A DNA stretch of 64,000 nt from Tetracentron sinense (lineage: Eukaryota; Streptophyta; Magnoliopsida; Trochodendrales; Trochodendraceae): positions 27,435,215 to 27,499,214 of the forward strand of contig CM026554.1 of NCBI GenBank assembly GCA_015143295.1, given 5' to 3'. This document shows positions 23,542 to 35,020 of the stretch, piece by piece. The translations under genes were made by a program, and so were the position numbers. Under the pieces are notes generated by a model that was not told the origin of the DNA, ran no database searches, and saw only the letters and a list, made by a program, of their open reading frames with translations. How positions within the stretch are numbered: position 1 is the first letter of the stretch; each line of letters opens with the position of its first letter.

Positions 23542-24614
23542 ATGGCCCAAAATGACATATTCATTAACGTCATGTAAATTTTGTCTAATCAAGTCTTGTG
23601 GATTGGGATAAAGTTTACTTACTAGCCTTGTAATGTGGATGGGCTCAATAAAATGGGAAAAATGACATGGATTAGTTGTTGAAACTATTGGGATAGTTAA
23701 GATATAAGGTGAAGCTTACATGGGCTGCATGTGGTGTGTGTTGTGTGTGTGTGAGTTTGCATGTGGGGTGTGTGTGTGTGTGTGTGTTTGCTTGCTTGGG
23801 TGGTGTGAGTATTCCCTTGTCTTTGCCTTCAGTCATTGCCTTGTGGTATGATTGAGTTTACCAAAAAAAAAAGAAAGATATAAGGTGCCTAAATAATCTC
23901 TGTTTTACAAAGAGGTCTCTACACACTCACAAAGTTGTAAAAAGATCTCTACGTACTTTACAAAATTATAAAAAGGCCACTAAGATCTTAAAATAGCCTC
24001 TATACATTCAAATTGGGGATCGATAATGGCAAAGGATAGGCTTCCTTAGCCCTGGTTTGAGCACGAAGAAGAAAGACTAACCAAAACTAAGTTTAAATGG
24101 CCTTCCATGGCTCGAGTCTGGGCACGAAGAATAAAGCCTATAAACCCAAACTTCAATCTTCAAGGCTAAAAAAGGTCATACACACAATAAATGGGTTGGT
24201 CCATAAATGAATCATATACCCACCAAATGTTCGATCCAAAACTGGATCTATACCTATCAAAGATAGGTTAGCCCACCAACAGAAAAGAGCCCACCAACAC
24301 AAAAGAGCTTAAATGTGGACTATGCCTAAGAGAATGGATGGGGCACACCAAAGTCTCAAAAATCATTAAGGTCAATCAAATGGAAGTGAGACCCACAATC
24401 CTATTTCAAAATTTGTCTATAAATACAAAACTCCATAGCTAGATAAAGAAACAAACACAACAACATGAGCTCAAAATGGAAAAAGATAGCACAAATCAAA
24501 AGCAAAAATACTTGGACTTCTTATCAGGAGATCCGCACTGTTGTTGTGCCCCTTAATGGTGTCAATAAAATATGAAATTTTATTTATGATTTTTTAATCA
24601 TGTTAGACATCTCT
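23542..24614. other. Unassigned sequence between solo LTRs
   Basis: It holds a GT-rich microsatellite stretch at about 23725-23790 and AT-rich DNA repeating the phrase AAAGGTCTCTAC-like near 23910-23970. A TATA-like CTATAAATACA at about 24417 could be a fragment of an LTR promoter. There is no open frame worth calling. Confidence 0.4.
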
Positions 24615-24830
24615 AGAAGTGTAGCACCCCGGACTTTTCTATACTTAATGAATACCGTTTTCGTAGCTAATTGATCTTACTCGTAGTCAAATTAATAAAT
24701 AAGGGAGAAATCAGAAATTCCGAAACGTCAGAAATGTTCATTTTCAAAAGACGAACCCAACGCAAGTTGAATCGTCGAAATCGGACGAGCGAGTCAAAAG
24801 ATATGGTCAAAACAGTCCAGACCTGCAGAG

Positions 24831-25025
24831 CACCGATCGCTCGGTCCAATCAGCGATCGATCGGTCCAAAACCGATCGATCGGTAGCTATCGAACGGTCA
24901 AAAATTTTGTATGGGGAAATTTTCCAGAGAGTAGTTTTTTGACCCGTCGATCGGTCAGAACACCGATCGCTCGGTAGGCAACCGATCGATTGGTCATAAC
25001 CACCGATCGCTCGGTCCCCGTGTTT
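24831..25025. promoter_or_regulatory. ACCGATCGATCGGT palindrome array (cassette A)
   Basis: At least seven copies or near-copies of the 14-bp palindrome ACCGATCGATCGGT lie in 195 bp, starting 211 bp from the LTR 5' end. On both sides the sequence (CAAAACAGTCCAGACCTGCAG before, TTTTGTAAGGGCATTTTTGTC after, in part) matches the flanks of the quite different ACGTTGTG array found in sister LTRs. The function is unknown. Confidence 0.7.
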
Positions 25026-26004
25026 TGCAGAAATTTTTGTAAGGGCATTTTTGTCTTTTGGGCGTTAAACCCTTACCCATAAAGGCTTGCTCGACCTTTT
25101 GAACCCTCATTCACTACACTTAGAACATTTAGAGGGAAAGGGAGGAGAAGAAGAGAGTTTTCACCTAGGGTTTCCATTGGAGAAGGAAATCAAAGGGTTT
25201 GACAACCCTAGATCATCCTCAAACTTGGATTGCTTCAAGTTCAAGGCTCAAGCTCGTGGGGGGATCTCGTTCTCAAGTTAGGGCAGCATTCTCCAAGGTA
25301 TTTCAAGAGGGTTTTCTTCCCCAAACCAAGTCTCCCTCAAGAAAAGATTTCCTTCTTTCAAGTTGGAGCTCAAATCAAAGTTCCTACCAAGATCAAGCCT
25401 TGATCTAAGGTTAGTACACCCTACTAACTTTCCCTAGCAATAATCTAGGTTTTCTATTGTAAATGATGATTATTTCTATTATGCTTTCCTTCCCTATTCA
25501 TTGTATTAACTCAATAAATATAAACAAGATAAGGGAAATTGAATGGATGCGTGGATGGGAGATTGGATGTGGCGATTGGATGCCAAATGTGTGATGTATG
25601 ATATGCGTGGGTTGTGAGTTGAAAATGGAGGATGGGCATTGTACAGATAACAAACTTACCCTTGTGTGATTGGATGAAAAATATGCAATTAAAATAAGGA
25701 GATGAACTACTAAGGAACAATGTATGTGATGAGTTTGACGAAATGCCTAAACTATGAAATAATGATTTAAATGAAGAAATAGAAAGGAGCCTTATGCATG
25801 TATTCTCATGAATGATGAATGGATTTAAATAGCATGTCGATTACTCAAATTCTCATATGCATATATTGTGAATTGAATGGTGATGTCATATCTCTCTTAT
25901 TATCCTTATTCCATGATTGTCACCATTGACACGTACACGAGCACGCATGATAGCATGAACCGAGATTTCAAGAGCATATGCATATAATAACCAACAAGAA
26001 AATA

Positions 26005-26375
26005 TTGCATGTCAAGGAGGTTGGTAGCCCAGGGACATTCGGGTACTAGCCTCTGGCTCACAAGAAAACCCCTAAATCACATATTGTCAAGGAGGTTGGT
26101 AGCCCAGGGACATTCGGGTACTAGCCTCTGGCTCACAAGAAAACCCCTAAATCACATATTGTCAAGGAGGTTGGTAGCCCAGGGACATTCGGGTACTAGC
26201 CTCTGGCTCACAAGAAAACTAAACAAGTAATAAAAATCACATATTGTCAAGGAGGTTGGTAGCCCAGGGACATTCGGGTACTAGCCTCTGGCTCACAAGA
26301 AAACCATATATATCAAGGAGGTTGGTAGCCCAAGGAGATTCGGGTGCTAGCCTCTGGCTCACAAGTTACAAGATA
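26005..26375 (+). repeat. 75-bp tandem repeat in the LTR, about five units
   Basis: The unit contains GGAGGTTGGTAGCCCAGGG followed by ACATTCGGGTACTAGCCTC. Four copies are nearly identical and the last is shorter and diverged. Because the unit is a multiple of three it stays open in one frame, but this is a property of the repeat, not evidence of a protein. The same repeat appears reversed in the minus-strand LTRs at 33.4, 35.3, 42.9 and 56.1 kb. Confidence 0.92.
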
Positions 26376-26637
26376 CAAGTTTACAAGATGATGACAAGAC
26401 ATTCATGCATGCACACATACATGACTTCTACAAGGCATACCGAGACATGGAAACAGGATTTTAAGCATGAGTTTTATCGGCCTTTTTGCATTCATGCACG
26501 CACATCAAGATGATAATATTTCTCCATGTTTAATATTGTTTAATTCTATGATTTTACTATTGCCTTGAATTAATGATTGGTATTGTATTACTCCTTGCGT
26601 GTTTATTATTGTTATGGTTAGCTAGTAGCTTGTACTC

Positions 26638-26658
26638 GCTGAGTATTCCATGCTCAGC
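26638..26658 (+). other. Conserved RNA hairpin before the LTR small ORF
   Basis: GCTGAGTA and TGCTCAGC pair (8 bp, one G-U) around the loop TTCCA. The same hairpin is found in all related LTRs, with base changes that keep pairing in the 47340-47360 and 51849-51868 copies. Confidence 0.6.
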
Positions 26659-26667
26659 CGTACTTTC

Positions 26668-26808
26668 ATGTCGGTAGGTACCGAGGGAGCCTTTGACCCG
26701 GAGCCTTGGGTCGAGGAAGAGTATATAGAGGAGACAGAGCCGTCTATCCCACTGCAGTCTCAGGTGGACCGAGACCTCGACGTTTGGCTGTACCTCGACT
26801 ACTGTTGA
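26668..26808 (+). CDS. LTR-encoded small acidic ORF (46 aa), PWVEEEY peptide
   Basis: I do not recognise this peptide. ATG-TCG-GTA opens a 46-codon frame, with GTEGAF near the start, PEPWVEEEYIEETEP in the middle and a Leu-Asp-Tyr-Cys C-terminus. It is strongly acidic. Equivalent frames exist at the same LTR position in the other gypsy LTRs of this window, including lineages where surrounding DNA is poorly alignable. The reading frame extends upstream to an ATG in the hairpin loop (26650). Every copy is preceded by GG(C/T)AGGT, so it could instead be an exon joined by splicing. It lies roughly 0.3 kb from the LTR 3' end, so in the genomic RNA it would act as an upstream ORF ahead of gag. Confidence 0.45.
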   Translation: MSVGTEGAFDPEPWVEEEYIEETEPSIPLQSQVDRDLDVWLYLDYC

Positions 26809-27103
26809 GGGGAGAGTACAAGAAGGTCTTTTATGTATTTTGACATTTTGATAGGTGGGCCTGTTCACCTTAGACTTGATTGTGTTTTGTGTATATGTTT
26901 CACTTGGAATACTACTTGGAACTTTAGAAGAAAAGAAAAAGTTAGTTTACACTTCCGCATTTATGTTTAGTTTCCGCGCTTTGATTATTATTCTTATTGT
27001 ATTGTGTTAGCCATGTTTACTTCAGGATGGTTTGGCAGGTACGTATAGTCATGCCCAAAGTATCCCTAAACTCCTAGGGGGTATTTTGGGGCGCGACAAG
27101 AAG

Positions 27104-27922
27104 CCTGAAAATTAGTTTTGAATATTGATTAAAATTTCTCAAAAACAAACATCCCACTTTGACTTTGATTTTTGTGTTAACTAAGTGTCAATTTGACTTC
27201 CAAATTTAACTCAATATATTTTTTGACAACCTAAACAGGTCAATCTAAGTTGGATCTGGATTCAAACTTTATATTATGTTTTTTTAAATTCTAATTTTAG
27301 TTAATGATTTGTTTATTTTATCTTATCTTCAAAAAGTACAAAAAATTCAAAAATACACTTAATTCATGCATTTAAACTATAATATGACCTAATTCATGTT
27401 TGGATATGAGGCAATCCATAGATGGGTTCACTCAATTTAGTGGATTTTAGGTTAGTTTCTATGTCCAAACTTACTATATGCATATTACGTGTTCTTTTCT
27501 GTGTTTATGTTTATCTTATTGTGAGGGTACATGTTTTTTTTCAATGATCTATTATGAATTTGAATAATAGGTAATCATCATTATGGATGTCTACCTTTCC
27601 TAACACTTTTATTTAGATACAATTGAATATCTTACCTACTCTCTTTCGACCGTTAACCTTACCATTGTCGATTTTCATCTAGATATAGATTTTGCAAAAT
27701 TATTTTTGAGTTACTTATTATTTATCGATAAAATAGATTTTGCAAAATTATTTTTGAGTTACTTATTATTTATAGATTTGGAGATCAAAAACTTATGCTC
27801 TTAAAATTAAGGATATAGTGACCATTAATCATTTTAATTAACTAAAAAATAAAAGAATTTTTGTAATAAAAAAGCCCATATCTAACAACCTATTTGTAAA
27901 AGCCCTTCCTTTTTTGATTTTG
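27104..27922. other. AT-rich intergenic DNA with a short tandem duplication
   Basis: A unit of about 50 bp containing ATAGATTTTGCAAAATTATT occurs twice in tandem at about 27683-27780. I see no gene here. Confidence 0.6.
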
Positions 27923-27935
27923 TACTATCACCCAT

Positions 27936-28111
27936 TTTTTTTTTTTGATAATCGTGGATACCATGAGCCTTGAAAGCTCAAACTAATCCCACAGCTATAT
28001 AGGGAATACCCCCACCCCATGCAACCGTTAGTGAGGGGAGCCAGGAATCAAACTCGAGACCTCCAAGTTTACGGTTCGTCCAAGTGACCACTGGGCTATA
28101 CCCTCGGGGGT
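27936..28111 (-). mobile_element. tRNA-derived SINE, about 176 bp, full length
   Basis: On the minus strand it starts AACCCCCGAGGGTATAGCCC, has an A-box-like TAGCCCAGTGG and a B-box-like GTCTCGAGTTTGATTCC, and ends in ATTATC plus a run of about 12 A. The flanking duplication is TACTATCACCCAT at 27923-27935 and TACTCTCACCCAT at 28112-28124 (one mismatch). This is the classical plant Pol III SINE layout: tRNA-like head, unrelated body, poly-A tail. Confidence 0.82.
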
Positions 28112-28327
28112 TACTCTCACCCATTGACTATCAAACTTTTTGCAAATACATCTTTATATTAATATTTTTTATTATATGACTATTATAATCTCTTGAACTC
28201 ATGTACTAAGCTTATGAGTAATTAAAAATGATCACTTCTATGCTTGTAACTCTATGTGTCTCTCAATGTTGAACTATGGTCACATACTTTTAATTGTTTT
28301 TAACCAAACTGAGGTCATTGATATAAA

Positions 28328-28954
28328 TAGGAGTGTCAATGTGATGTCGTTCCATGGTTAAACTTATTTTGGCCGTAACCTTTGATCTGGAAGTGCGGTT
28401 GACTATTATCATATATGATTTTAGTGTAACTTGATGAGACAAATTTGGGTTGAACGCTATGCAATTCTTTGACACTCAAATTTTCATTTTGGGGTCGTTT
28501 TGAGATTTTCAGAACACTTTTTGGTTTTAGTGGCATTTTTGTAATTTTGTCTCTATGGATGTTTTTATAATTCATCACTAGGGTTGTTTAGTTCCCTATT
28601 TAAGGTCTCTTTATGCATTTTCTGTAATCAGACTTTAAAAAACCCTATTCTAAAGCAAGAACTTCCCTCTTTTCTTTATCTTTAATTTTTGCCTCACTTA
28701 CAATGGACCAACCAAACCCGATTAAGTAGTTGAGCGGAGTTGAGCCTAGATTCTGAGGGCCCAAGGCTTGTTTGATTATACTTCTAATTGGTATGGCCTG
28801 TCCCAGTCCAGCCAGACCCAATTACTCAAATTTTTTTTATAAATTCTATGTTAGGCTTGGCCCGGTTATTAATAGAGTCTGGTTTGGACCTACCCGACAT
28901 GTCTGATTAATAATCGAGTTACCACCGGTCCAGCCCAACCCATTGACACCCTTA
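28328..28954. mobile_element. Non-autonomous hAT-type element, 627 bp
   Basis: It starts TAGGAGTGTCAATG and ends CATTGACACCCTTA (imperfect TIR), with an exact 8-bp duplication GATATAAA (28320-28327 and 28955-28962). The right part is rich in GGCCCGG/CCAGCCCAACCC, typical of MITEs that start TAGGGGTGTCAATGGG. There is no transposase. Confidence 0.85.
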
Positions 28955-28962
28955 GATATAAA

Positions 28963-29615
28963 CATGATTCTAGAAATATGTAAAACACTCAGCTGCATTC
29001 AACTATATGCTATTACATTTAAACATACTGTTAACTTCCAACTTTCTCTAATTCCACATCACATAATATATTACTAATGGACATGTAATTAACAAACCAA
29101 CAATGATACACTCATTCTACAAATCTCTCATTGGCTTCACGTGAAGACCTCATACGTACAAGAGATTATAATGGTCATTTACTAAATAATTTAACACTTA
29201 ATAGTTATCTTGGATTGAACACTAACCAAATAGTGCATTTACAAAAGGATTGATAGTCCATGGGTGAGAATACAAAATGGAAAAAGGGAGCATTTTTTTA
29301 AAAAAATAACTGAAAAGGATGGAGTTATTTAAAAAAAATCAAAACTAAATAATTAAAGATAGCATTTTCTAGGGTTTAGGCCGCCTAACATTAAAGAAAA
29401 GAATAATGCTACAAAGACTACACTTGAGGTTCTAGGACTGAGACCTCGCCTTAAAAAGAAATTTCCTAAAAAAAACGTATTTAGGTTTAAAAATAGCAAG
29501 CAACAACATGTTATTTTATATTATGTATATAAAATGTTTAAACCCTAACATTTTATAAGTAGTGTATAAAGTAAGTTGCTTGCAATATTGAAAAAATGAG
29601 ACTTCTTTTACCCTA
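28963..29615. other. AT-rich intergenic DNA
   Basis: I find no gene, clear repeat or element boundary in this stretch. Confidence 0.5.
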
Positions 29616-29750
29616 TTTTGGTTGCCGAGAAAATAAGTTAAAAGAGAGAAAAGAAGAGAAAACTGTATGAAACACAATTAAGAACTGTGTTAAAAATCCA
29701 AAAATTTCTTTTATTTTCCATGTTTTCACCTATTTTTTCGACAACCAAAA
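29616..29750. mobile_element. Foldback MITE, about 135 bp
   Basis: TTTTGGTTGCCGAGAAAATA at the left is mirrored by TATTTTTTCGACAACCAAAA at the right. The centre (AGAACTGTGTTAAAAATCC) also resembles the second member at 13945-14083. The target duplication is not clear. Confidence 0.6.
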
Positions 29751-30152
29751 GATATAAACATGTTTGATTGTTGATGCACTCTTCCGATACAGTTTTCTAA
29801 AAGATCATCCGAACGGTGGTATAAACCTTAAGGCAAACATGGTTCAAGAGACATGTTAGCAATTTCTAAACAAGGGAAATTAAGGAAGTATTAATCCAAA
29901 AGGGAGTTAATGCTGATTTGTTTGGGCGTGGCATGCATGCACTATATTTATCAGGTCACTAGCATTATCCTTTGTTGTTTTTTCCTAAAATGGCCAAAAG
30001 TTACTTCGGTATGTATAAAATGGTTGCTAAGCTTTCAACTTTACTTCTATGGCCATAGACCCCTTTCCACGTCAACAACTCATTTTAGGTCTGCAAAATT
30101 GTTTTGCTCCTAATCTTTTATCCATGCGCGAGTTAGGGTTCTTTATAATTAG
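29751..30152. other. Intergenic DNA, no feature seen
   Basis: AT-rich DNA with one 67-codon open frame lacking any recognisable motif. Confidence 0.4.
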
Positions 30153-30154
30153 GG

Positions 30155-30290
30155 GTGTCAATGGGCCACCCGACCCAAAAATAGCCTGCTCATTACCCAT
30201 ATTTTAGGCCCAAGGGGTAGGGCTAGGGTTGGACTCAATTTCTTAGGTCCATATTTACATGGCTGGACTAGGGCTTGACATATAAAAGCC
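30155..30290. mobile_element. Left end of a hAT-like MITE, right end not found
   Basis: TAGGGGTGTCAATGGGCCAC is a typical MITE start, related to the right end of 28328-28954. A degenerate counterpart (GCCTGACAC) near 30285 might be its right end, but no target duplication supports it. Confidence 0.35.
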
Positions 30291-30344
30291 TGACACAATA
30301 TATTTACTTATATTTCTTTTATTTTTATTTATTTGCATAAGATA

Positions 30345-30500
30345 CTCTTCACTTACCTTTTATAAATAATTTAAGACTTTTACATAAAACAAATCTATTG
30401 GTGGGTCCCATTACTAATCTTCAATTCATACTAAACTATTACTAATCTTCTATTCTTATTCCACTACGTCATACTTGGCCATTGAGTTAGGAAACGACCA
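30345..30500. repeat. Diverged duplicate of 31488-31567 plus 32081-32165
   Basis: The block containing TATTGGTGGGTCCCATTACT, then CTAATCTTCAAT and GAGTTAGGAA, is repeated 1.1 kb downstream, where a MITE splits it. This copy is the uninterrupted, empty-site form. Confidence 0.8.
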
Positions 30501-30765
30501 TATCACCAATATCTTCTAGTATGCATACCACGAGGCAAAACCATGCATATGTAGCACACAGGTCGGCAATTGAGCAGGTAGGGTAATCTGGTCTGAAGTT
30601 GGGTGTGGCTAGATGCGGATGCATGCCTTTGAAGAATAATGCCTTGCATCAAGAAATAAAATGGGAAATGAATGTCCTGGTAGCTTACATGAAGAGCATT
30701 TTGATGAGTGAGTGTAGCAGTGTAGCTCATATGTTTCCAGCAATTTCCTTCAATTAAGTCTAAAC

Positions 30766-31252
30766 CAGTGTTTTAAAACCTGAAAACTCGACACGACTCA
30801 GAAACTTGCCGATCGAGTAGAGTCAACTCGGAAACTTAGGCAAAACTTGTCCGAGTAATGACACCTAAAACTCGGACATATATAATATTTTTCTAATACT
30901 ATATATATGATATAAATTCAAAATTAATGATAAAACATGCCTAAAATGAGATATATAATTTAATATATACTAAACAGCCCCCTTTTTGTTTTGTATTTAT
31001 ACTTAAGAGTGGGTGGGGTGTGTTAAAAAGAAGAAAAAAAACATAATTTAATCAATCGGGTAGATAGTTTATTCAATTTTTTGTTTTTTTTTTTTTTAAA
31101 TGCAACAACTTGGGCGAGTCAGGACGAGTCGGGGCGAGTTACTCGGTTTTCAGTGTCAAAATCGAGTTTTGCCCCAAACTCGACTCAAAACTTGGCCGAA
31201 TCGAGTCGACTCAGTTGAGTTTTGAGTCAACTCGCCGAGTTTTAATACTACG
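30766..31252. mobile_element. Non-autonomous hAT-type element, 487 bp
   Basis: It begins CAGTGTTTTAAAACCTG and ends GTTTTAATACTACG (imperfect TIR). The flanks are GTCTAAAC (30758-30765) and GTCCAAAC (31253-31260), 7 of 8 identical. Both arms carry multiple ACTCGG/CCGAGT motifs. There is no coding capacity. Confidence 0.8.
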
Positions 31253-31567
31253 GTCCAAACATGCATATACACACAAGAAGATTGAAATTGATCCACCATG
31301 GGAGAGGTTCAACCTATGAGATCATTGACGCCGTAAAAGCTGACTTCAATGACTGATCATAACTATTGATTTCACTTTCTTCTTCATTCAACTCCGTTAC
31401 AGAATTTGAGTTGATCCTCACACCCAAATCTTAAATCTTAAAGTTGTATAAAAGTACAATGAGTATACCAAACTTTCTGTTGACATTACCCTTCACCTTA
31501 CTTTATATAAAAAAAATTAAAGACTCTTACATTAAACAAACCTATTGGTGGGTCCCATTACTATTCT

Positions 31568-32080
31568 TAGGGGTGTATTTGAGCCGGGCTTGGCCTTGCT
31601 CGGCTCGGCTTGAAAGAGTTTACTCTAGGCTCAAAGCTTGGCTCGAAGTGGTGCTTGAAAAATCGGCTCGAAGTTCGGTCTAAATTCATAAAGCTTGGCT
31701 CAGCCCAAATTGATTCAAGCTAGAGTCGGGCTTGGCTTGGCTCGAACTTGGCTTGAATACTTTTAAAAAAAATTTAAATTAAATAATAATATTTTATATT
31801 ATTTATATATGCAATAATGATATATATAAATTTTATTTTTATTTTTTTATAATATTCCAGCCAGGCCGAGCTCGGGCCGAATCGAGCCTCAATTGAACCG
31901 GACTTCGAGTCGGGCCAAATCAAACAGCCCTAGGCTCGAGCTCAGCTTGAACATATTTCAAGCTTGAAAACTCGGCTCAGCTCGGTCCAATCGAGCATAA
32001 ATCAAGATTGAGCTAGGCTGGATCGGGCCGAGCCGATTCGATCTGAGCAACCAATCTAGCCCGACTTGTGTACACCCCTA
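31568..32080. mobile_element. Non-autonomous hAT-type element, 513 bp
   Basis: It starts TAGGGGTGTATTTGAGCC and ends with the inverted GTGTACACCCCTA. The flanks are ACTATTCT (31560-31567) and ACTAATCT (32081-32088), 7 of 8 identical. The duplicate at 30345-30500 shows the same site without the insert, which supports the boundaries. The arms are rich in GGCTCGG/CCGAGC motifs. Confidence 0.88.
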
Positions 32081-32088
32081 ACTAATCT

Positions 32089-32653
32089 TCAATCCATAAT
32101 AAACTAATATTAATCTTCTATTCTTATGCCCCTACCTCATACTTAGCCATGAGTTAGGAATGTCTCTATAGTCCTCTAAGTTAAAAAAAAATACTTAATA
32201 AAATTATAGACTACCAAATTCTTATAATGATAATAATAAAGAACCCAAAATTTAAGTAGTTTACGATAAAATGACTCCATATAATTAGTAATTTTTGTAT
32301 ACCTTAATCAAAGGTGAGTTCAAGATTAGTACAAACAATTCTAATTAGCATACAAAACTACAAGTAGAGTCCACACAAAAAAATGAGTAGAGAAATTCTT
32401 ATTAGATTTTCAGAAAATTACTTTATTAGTCATGTATTAATTTTAATGTTGTTTTATAATTTTAATATTGTATTATACTATATAAAAACAAAGTTTAATA
32501 ACAACAAACAAAAAGTTTTTATTTTTGGATGGTAAGCTGGACAAAAAGTTATTATATATATATATATATATATATATTAAAATTCTTACAAATTGTCTAG
32601 AGCCATGTTGGATTTCTAGATTAGTATTTACTCTCTATTAGTAGTACAGATTC
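32089..32653. other. AT-rich DNA flanking the nested gypsy block
   Basis: It contains the end of the 31488-32165 duplicate and a TA microsatellite (about 32552-32577). No gene is seen. Confidence 0.5.
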
Positions 32654-32937
32654 TGTAACGCCCCGAAATACCCCCAAGGAGTTTAGGGATATTTTAGGTG
32701 TCACACTACGTACCTAACAAACCATCCTGTAATGCACAAGATAAAATACAGTACTAACAACGATAATCAGAGCACGGAAGCTAACATATATGCGGAAGCG
32801 TAAACAAATTTTCATTTCTTCTAATGATCCAAAATAGTATTCCAAGTTAACATAAATACAAGACCTGTCTAAGTCTAAGGTGGACAGGCCCACCTATCAA
32901 AATATCAAAATACACAAGACCCTCTCATACTCTCCCC

Positions 32938-33078
32938 TCAACAGTAGTCGAGGTATGGCCACACATCGAGGTCTCGGTCCGCCTGAGACTGTAATGGAAT
33001 AGCCGGCTCTCTCTCCTCTATATACTCTTCCTCGACCCAAGGCTCCGGGTCGAGGGCTGCCTCAGTACCTGCCGACAT
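32938..33078 (-). CDS. LTR-encoded small acidic ORF (46 aa), copy in element 2 3' LTR
   Basis: ATG-TCG-GCA opens a frame with EPWVEEEYIEE in the middle and ends LDYC-stop, the same length as the copies at 26668-26808 and 34880-35020. It is open despite the age of this LTR. I do not know its function. Confidence 0.4.
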   Translation of the reverse strand: MSAGTEAALDPEPWVEEEYIEEREPAIPLQSQADRDLDVWPYLDYC

Positions 33079-33359
33079 GAAAGTACGGCTGAGCATGGAA
33101 TACTCAGCGAGTACAAGCTACTAGCAGACCATAACAATAATAAAAACACACAATAGTAATATCATACAAGCAGTAATAGAAACATCACAAACGAAATAGT
33201 ATAAGGCATGATACAATACAAGCATCCTGACCTGCGTACATGAATGCGAAAACGCCGATAAAACTCATGCTTGAAAACCCATGTCATGTCCCGGTATGCC
33301 TCGTAGAGATCATGTATGCGTGCATGCATGAATGCCTGATCATCATCTTGTAAACCTCC

Positions 33360-33750
33360 ATCTCGTAACTTGTGAGCCAGAGGCTAGCACCCGAATGTCC
33401 CTGGGCTACCAACCTCCTTGTTATGAAATGAACTTGTGAGCCAGAGGTTAGTACCCGAATGCCCCTGGGCTACCAACCTCCTTGATATGCAATGCACTTG
33501 TGAGCCAGAGGTTAGTACCCGAATGTCCCTGGGCTACCAACCTCCTTGTTATGAAATGCACTTGTGAGCCAGAGGTTAGTACCCGAATGCCCCTGGGCTA
33601 CCAACCTCCTTGTTATGAAATGCACTTGTGATCCAGAGGTTAGTACCCGAATGTCCTTGGGCTACCAACCTCCTTGTTATGAAATGCACTTGTGAGCCAG
33701 AGGTTAGTACCCGAATGTCCCTGGGCTACCAACCTCCTTGATATGCAATG
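33360..33750 (-). repeat. Tandem repeat of about 64 bp, six units, in element 2 3' LTR
   Basis: The unit contains CTTGTGAGCCAGAGGTTAGT then ACCCGAATGTCCCTGGGCTA. The sister LTR at 56.1 kb has about eight units plus a broken one, so the array length has changed since insertion. Confidence 0.9.
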
Positions 33751-34879
33751 TTTTCTTGTTGTTTATTATATGCACATGCTCTTGAAATCTCGGTTCATGC
33801 TATCATGCGTGCTCATGTGCGTGCCAATAATAACAATCGTGGGAATGCGCTTAACAAAAGAGATATGGCATTACAATTCAATTCATAATATTAGCATAGG
33901 TAACTTAAGTAATTCACATGACATTGGATCAATTCATCGTCTATAAGAACACATGCATAAAACCTATTTCCATTTTCTTCATCTAAGTCGTTTATTCATA
34001 GTTTAGGCATTTTATCAAACACAACACATGCAATGTTTCTTAATAATTCATCTTGTTCTTTTTAGCGCATATTTTCCGTCCAAACATCAAGGTAAGTTCA
34101 TTATTGGTAAAATACCCATCCACCATTTCCATCACACACATTACACAACATACACCTCGACATCCAATCGCCACATCCGACATTCCATCCACACATCCAC
34201 ACCTTTTCCATTATCTTGTTTATATTTAATGGGGGATAACACATTTCATAAGAAGGAAAACATAATATAAAGAATCACATCTTAATGTAGAAAACCTAGA
34301 TTTTTGCTAGGGAAAGTTAGTAGGGTGTACTAACCTTAGATCAAGGCTTGATCCTTGGTAGAAATCTTGATTGAAGCTCCAACTTGAAAGAAGAACACCT
34401 TTGCTTGAAGGAGACTTGAGTTGGGGAAGAAACCCCTTTCAAAAACATGGTTGGCTTGCTGCCCTAGCTTGGAGTACACTCTCCACGAGTGCTTGAGCCG
34501 TGATCTTGGTGAAAAACCGGACTTGAAGTGATCTAGGGTCTCAAAACCCCTATGATTCTTCTCCAAAAGCAAAACCCTAGCTTAGGAAACCCTTTTGTAA
34601 CGCCCCGAAATACCCCCTAGGAGTTTAGGGATATTTTAGGTGTCACACTGCGAACCTATCAAACCATCCTATAATGCACAAGATAAAATACAGTACTCAT
34701 AACGATAATCAGAGCGCGGAAGCTATCATATATGCGGAAGCGTAAACAAATTTTCATTTCTTCTGATGATCCAAAATAGTATTCCAAGTTAACATAAATA
34801 CAAGACATGTCTAAGCCTAAGGTGGACAGGCCCACCTATCAAAATATCAAAATACACCAAACCCTCTCATACTCTCCCC

Positions 34880-35020
34880 TCAACAGTAGTCGAGGTATGG
34901 CCACGCATCGAGGTCTCGGTCCGCCTGAGACTGTAATGGGATAGCCGACTCTCTCTCCTCTGTATACTCTTCCTCGACCCAAGGCTCCTGGTCGAGGGCT
35001 CCCTCAGTACCTGCCGACAT
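34880..35020 (-). CDS. LTR-encoded small acidic ORF (46 aa), element 1 3' LTR
   Basis: ATG at 35018-35020, stop at 34880-34882. The core reads QEPWVEEEYTEERE and the C-terminus LDYC. It is preceded by the hairpin at 35030-35050. See 26668-26808 for the interpretation. Confidence 0.42.
   Translation of the reverse strand: MSAGTEGALDQEPWVEEEYTEERESAIPLQSQADRDLDAWPYLDYC

Larger units (their letters stand above)
24620..27098 (+). mobile_element. Solo LTR of the chromodomain gypsy family, 2.48 kb, plus orientation
   Basis: It starts TGTAGCACCCCGGAC and ends GGGGCGCGACA. It has an exact 5-bp duplication AGAAG (24615-24619 and 27099-27103). It is closely similar in layout to the LTRs of element 1: CGATCGATCGG cassette, 75-bp tandem repeats, hairpin, acidic small ORF. 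It contains no PBS or pol, so it is a solo LTR left by recombination. Confidence 0.93.

Noticed and set aside
24400-24619. Promoter of a gene upstream of the solo LTR (CTATAAATACA)
   Set aside because: A TATA-like box is present but no open frame follows. It may be a fragment of another LTR.
27936-28111. A tRNA gene
   Set aside because: A-box-like and B-box-like sequences are present, but there is no cloverleaf-length body. The poly-A tail and flanking duplication identify a SINE.
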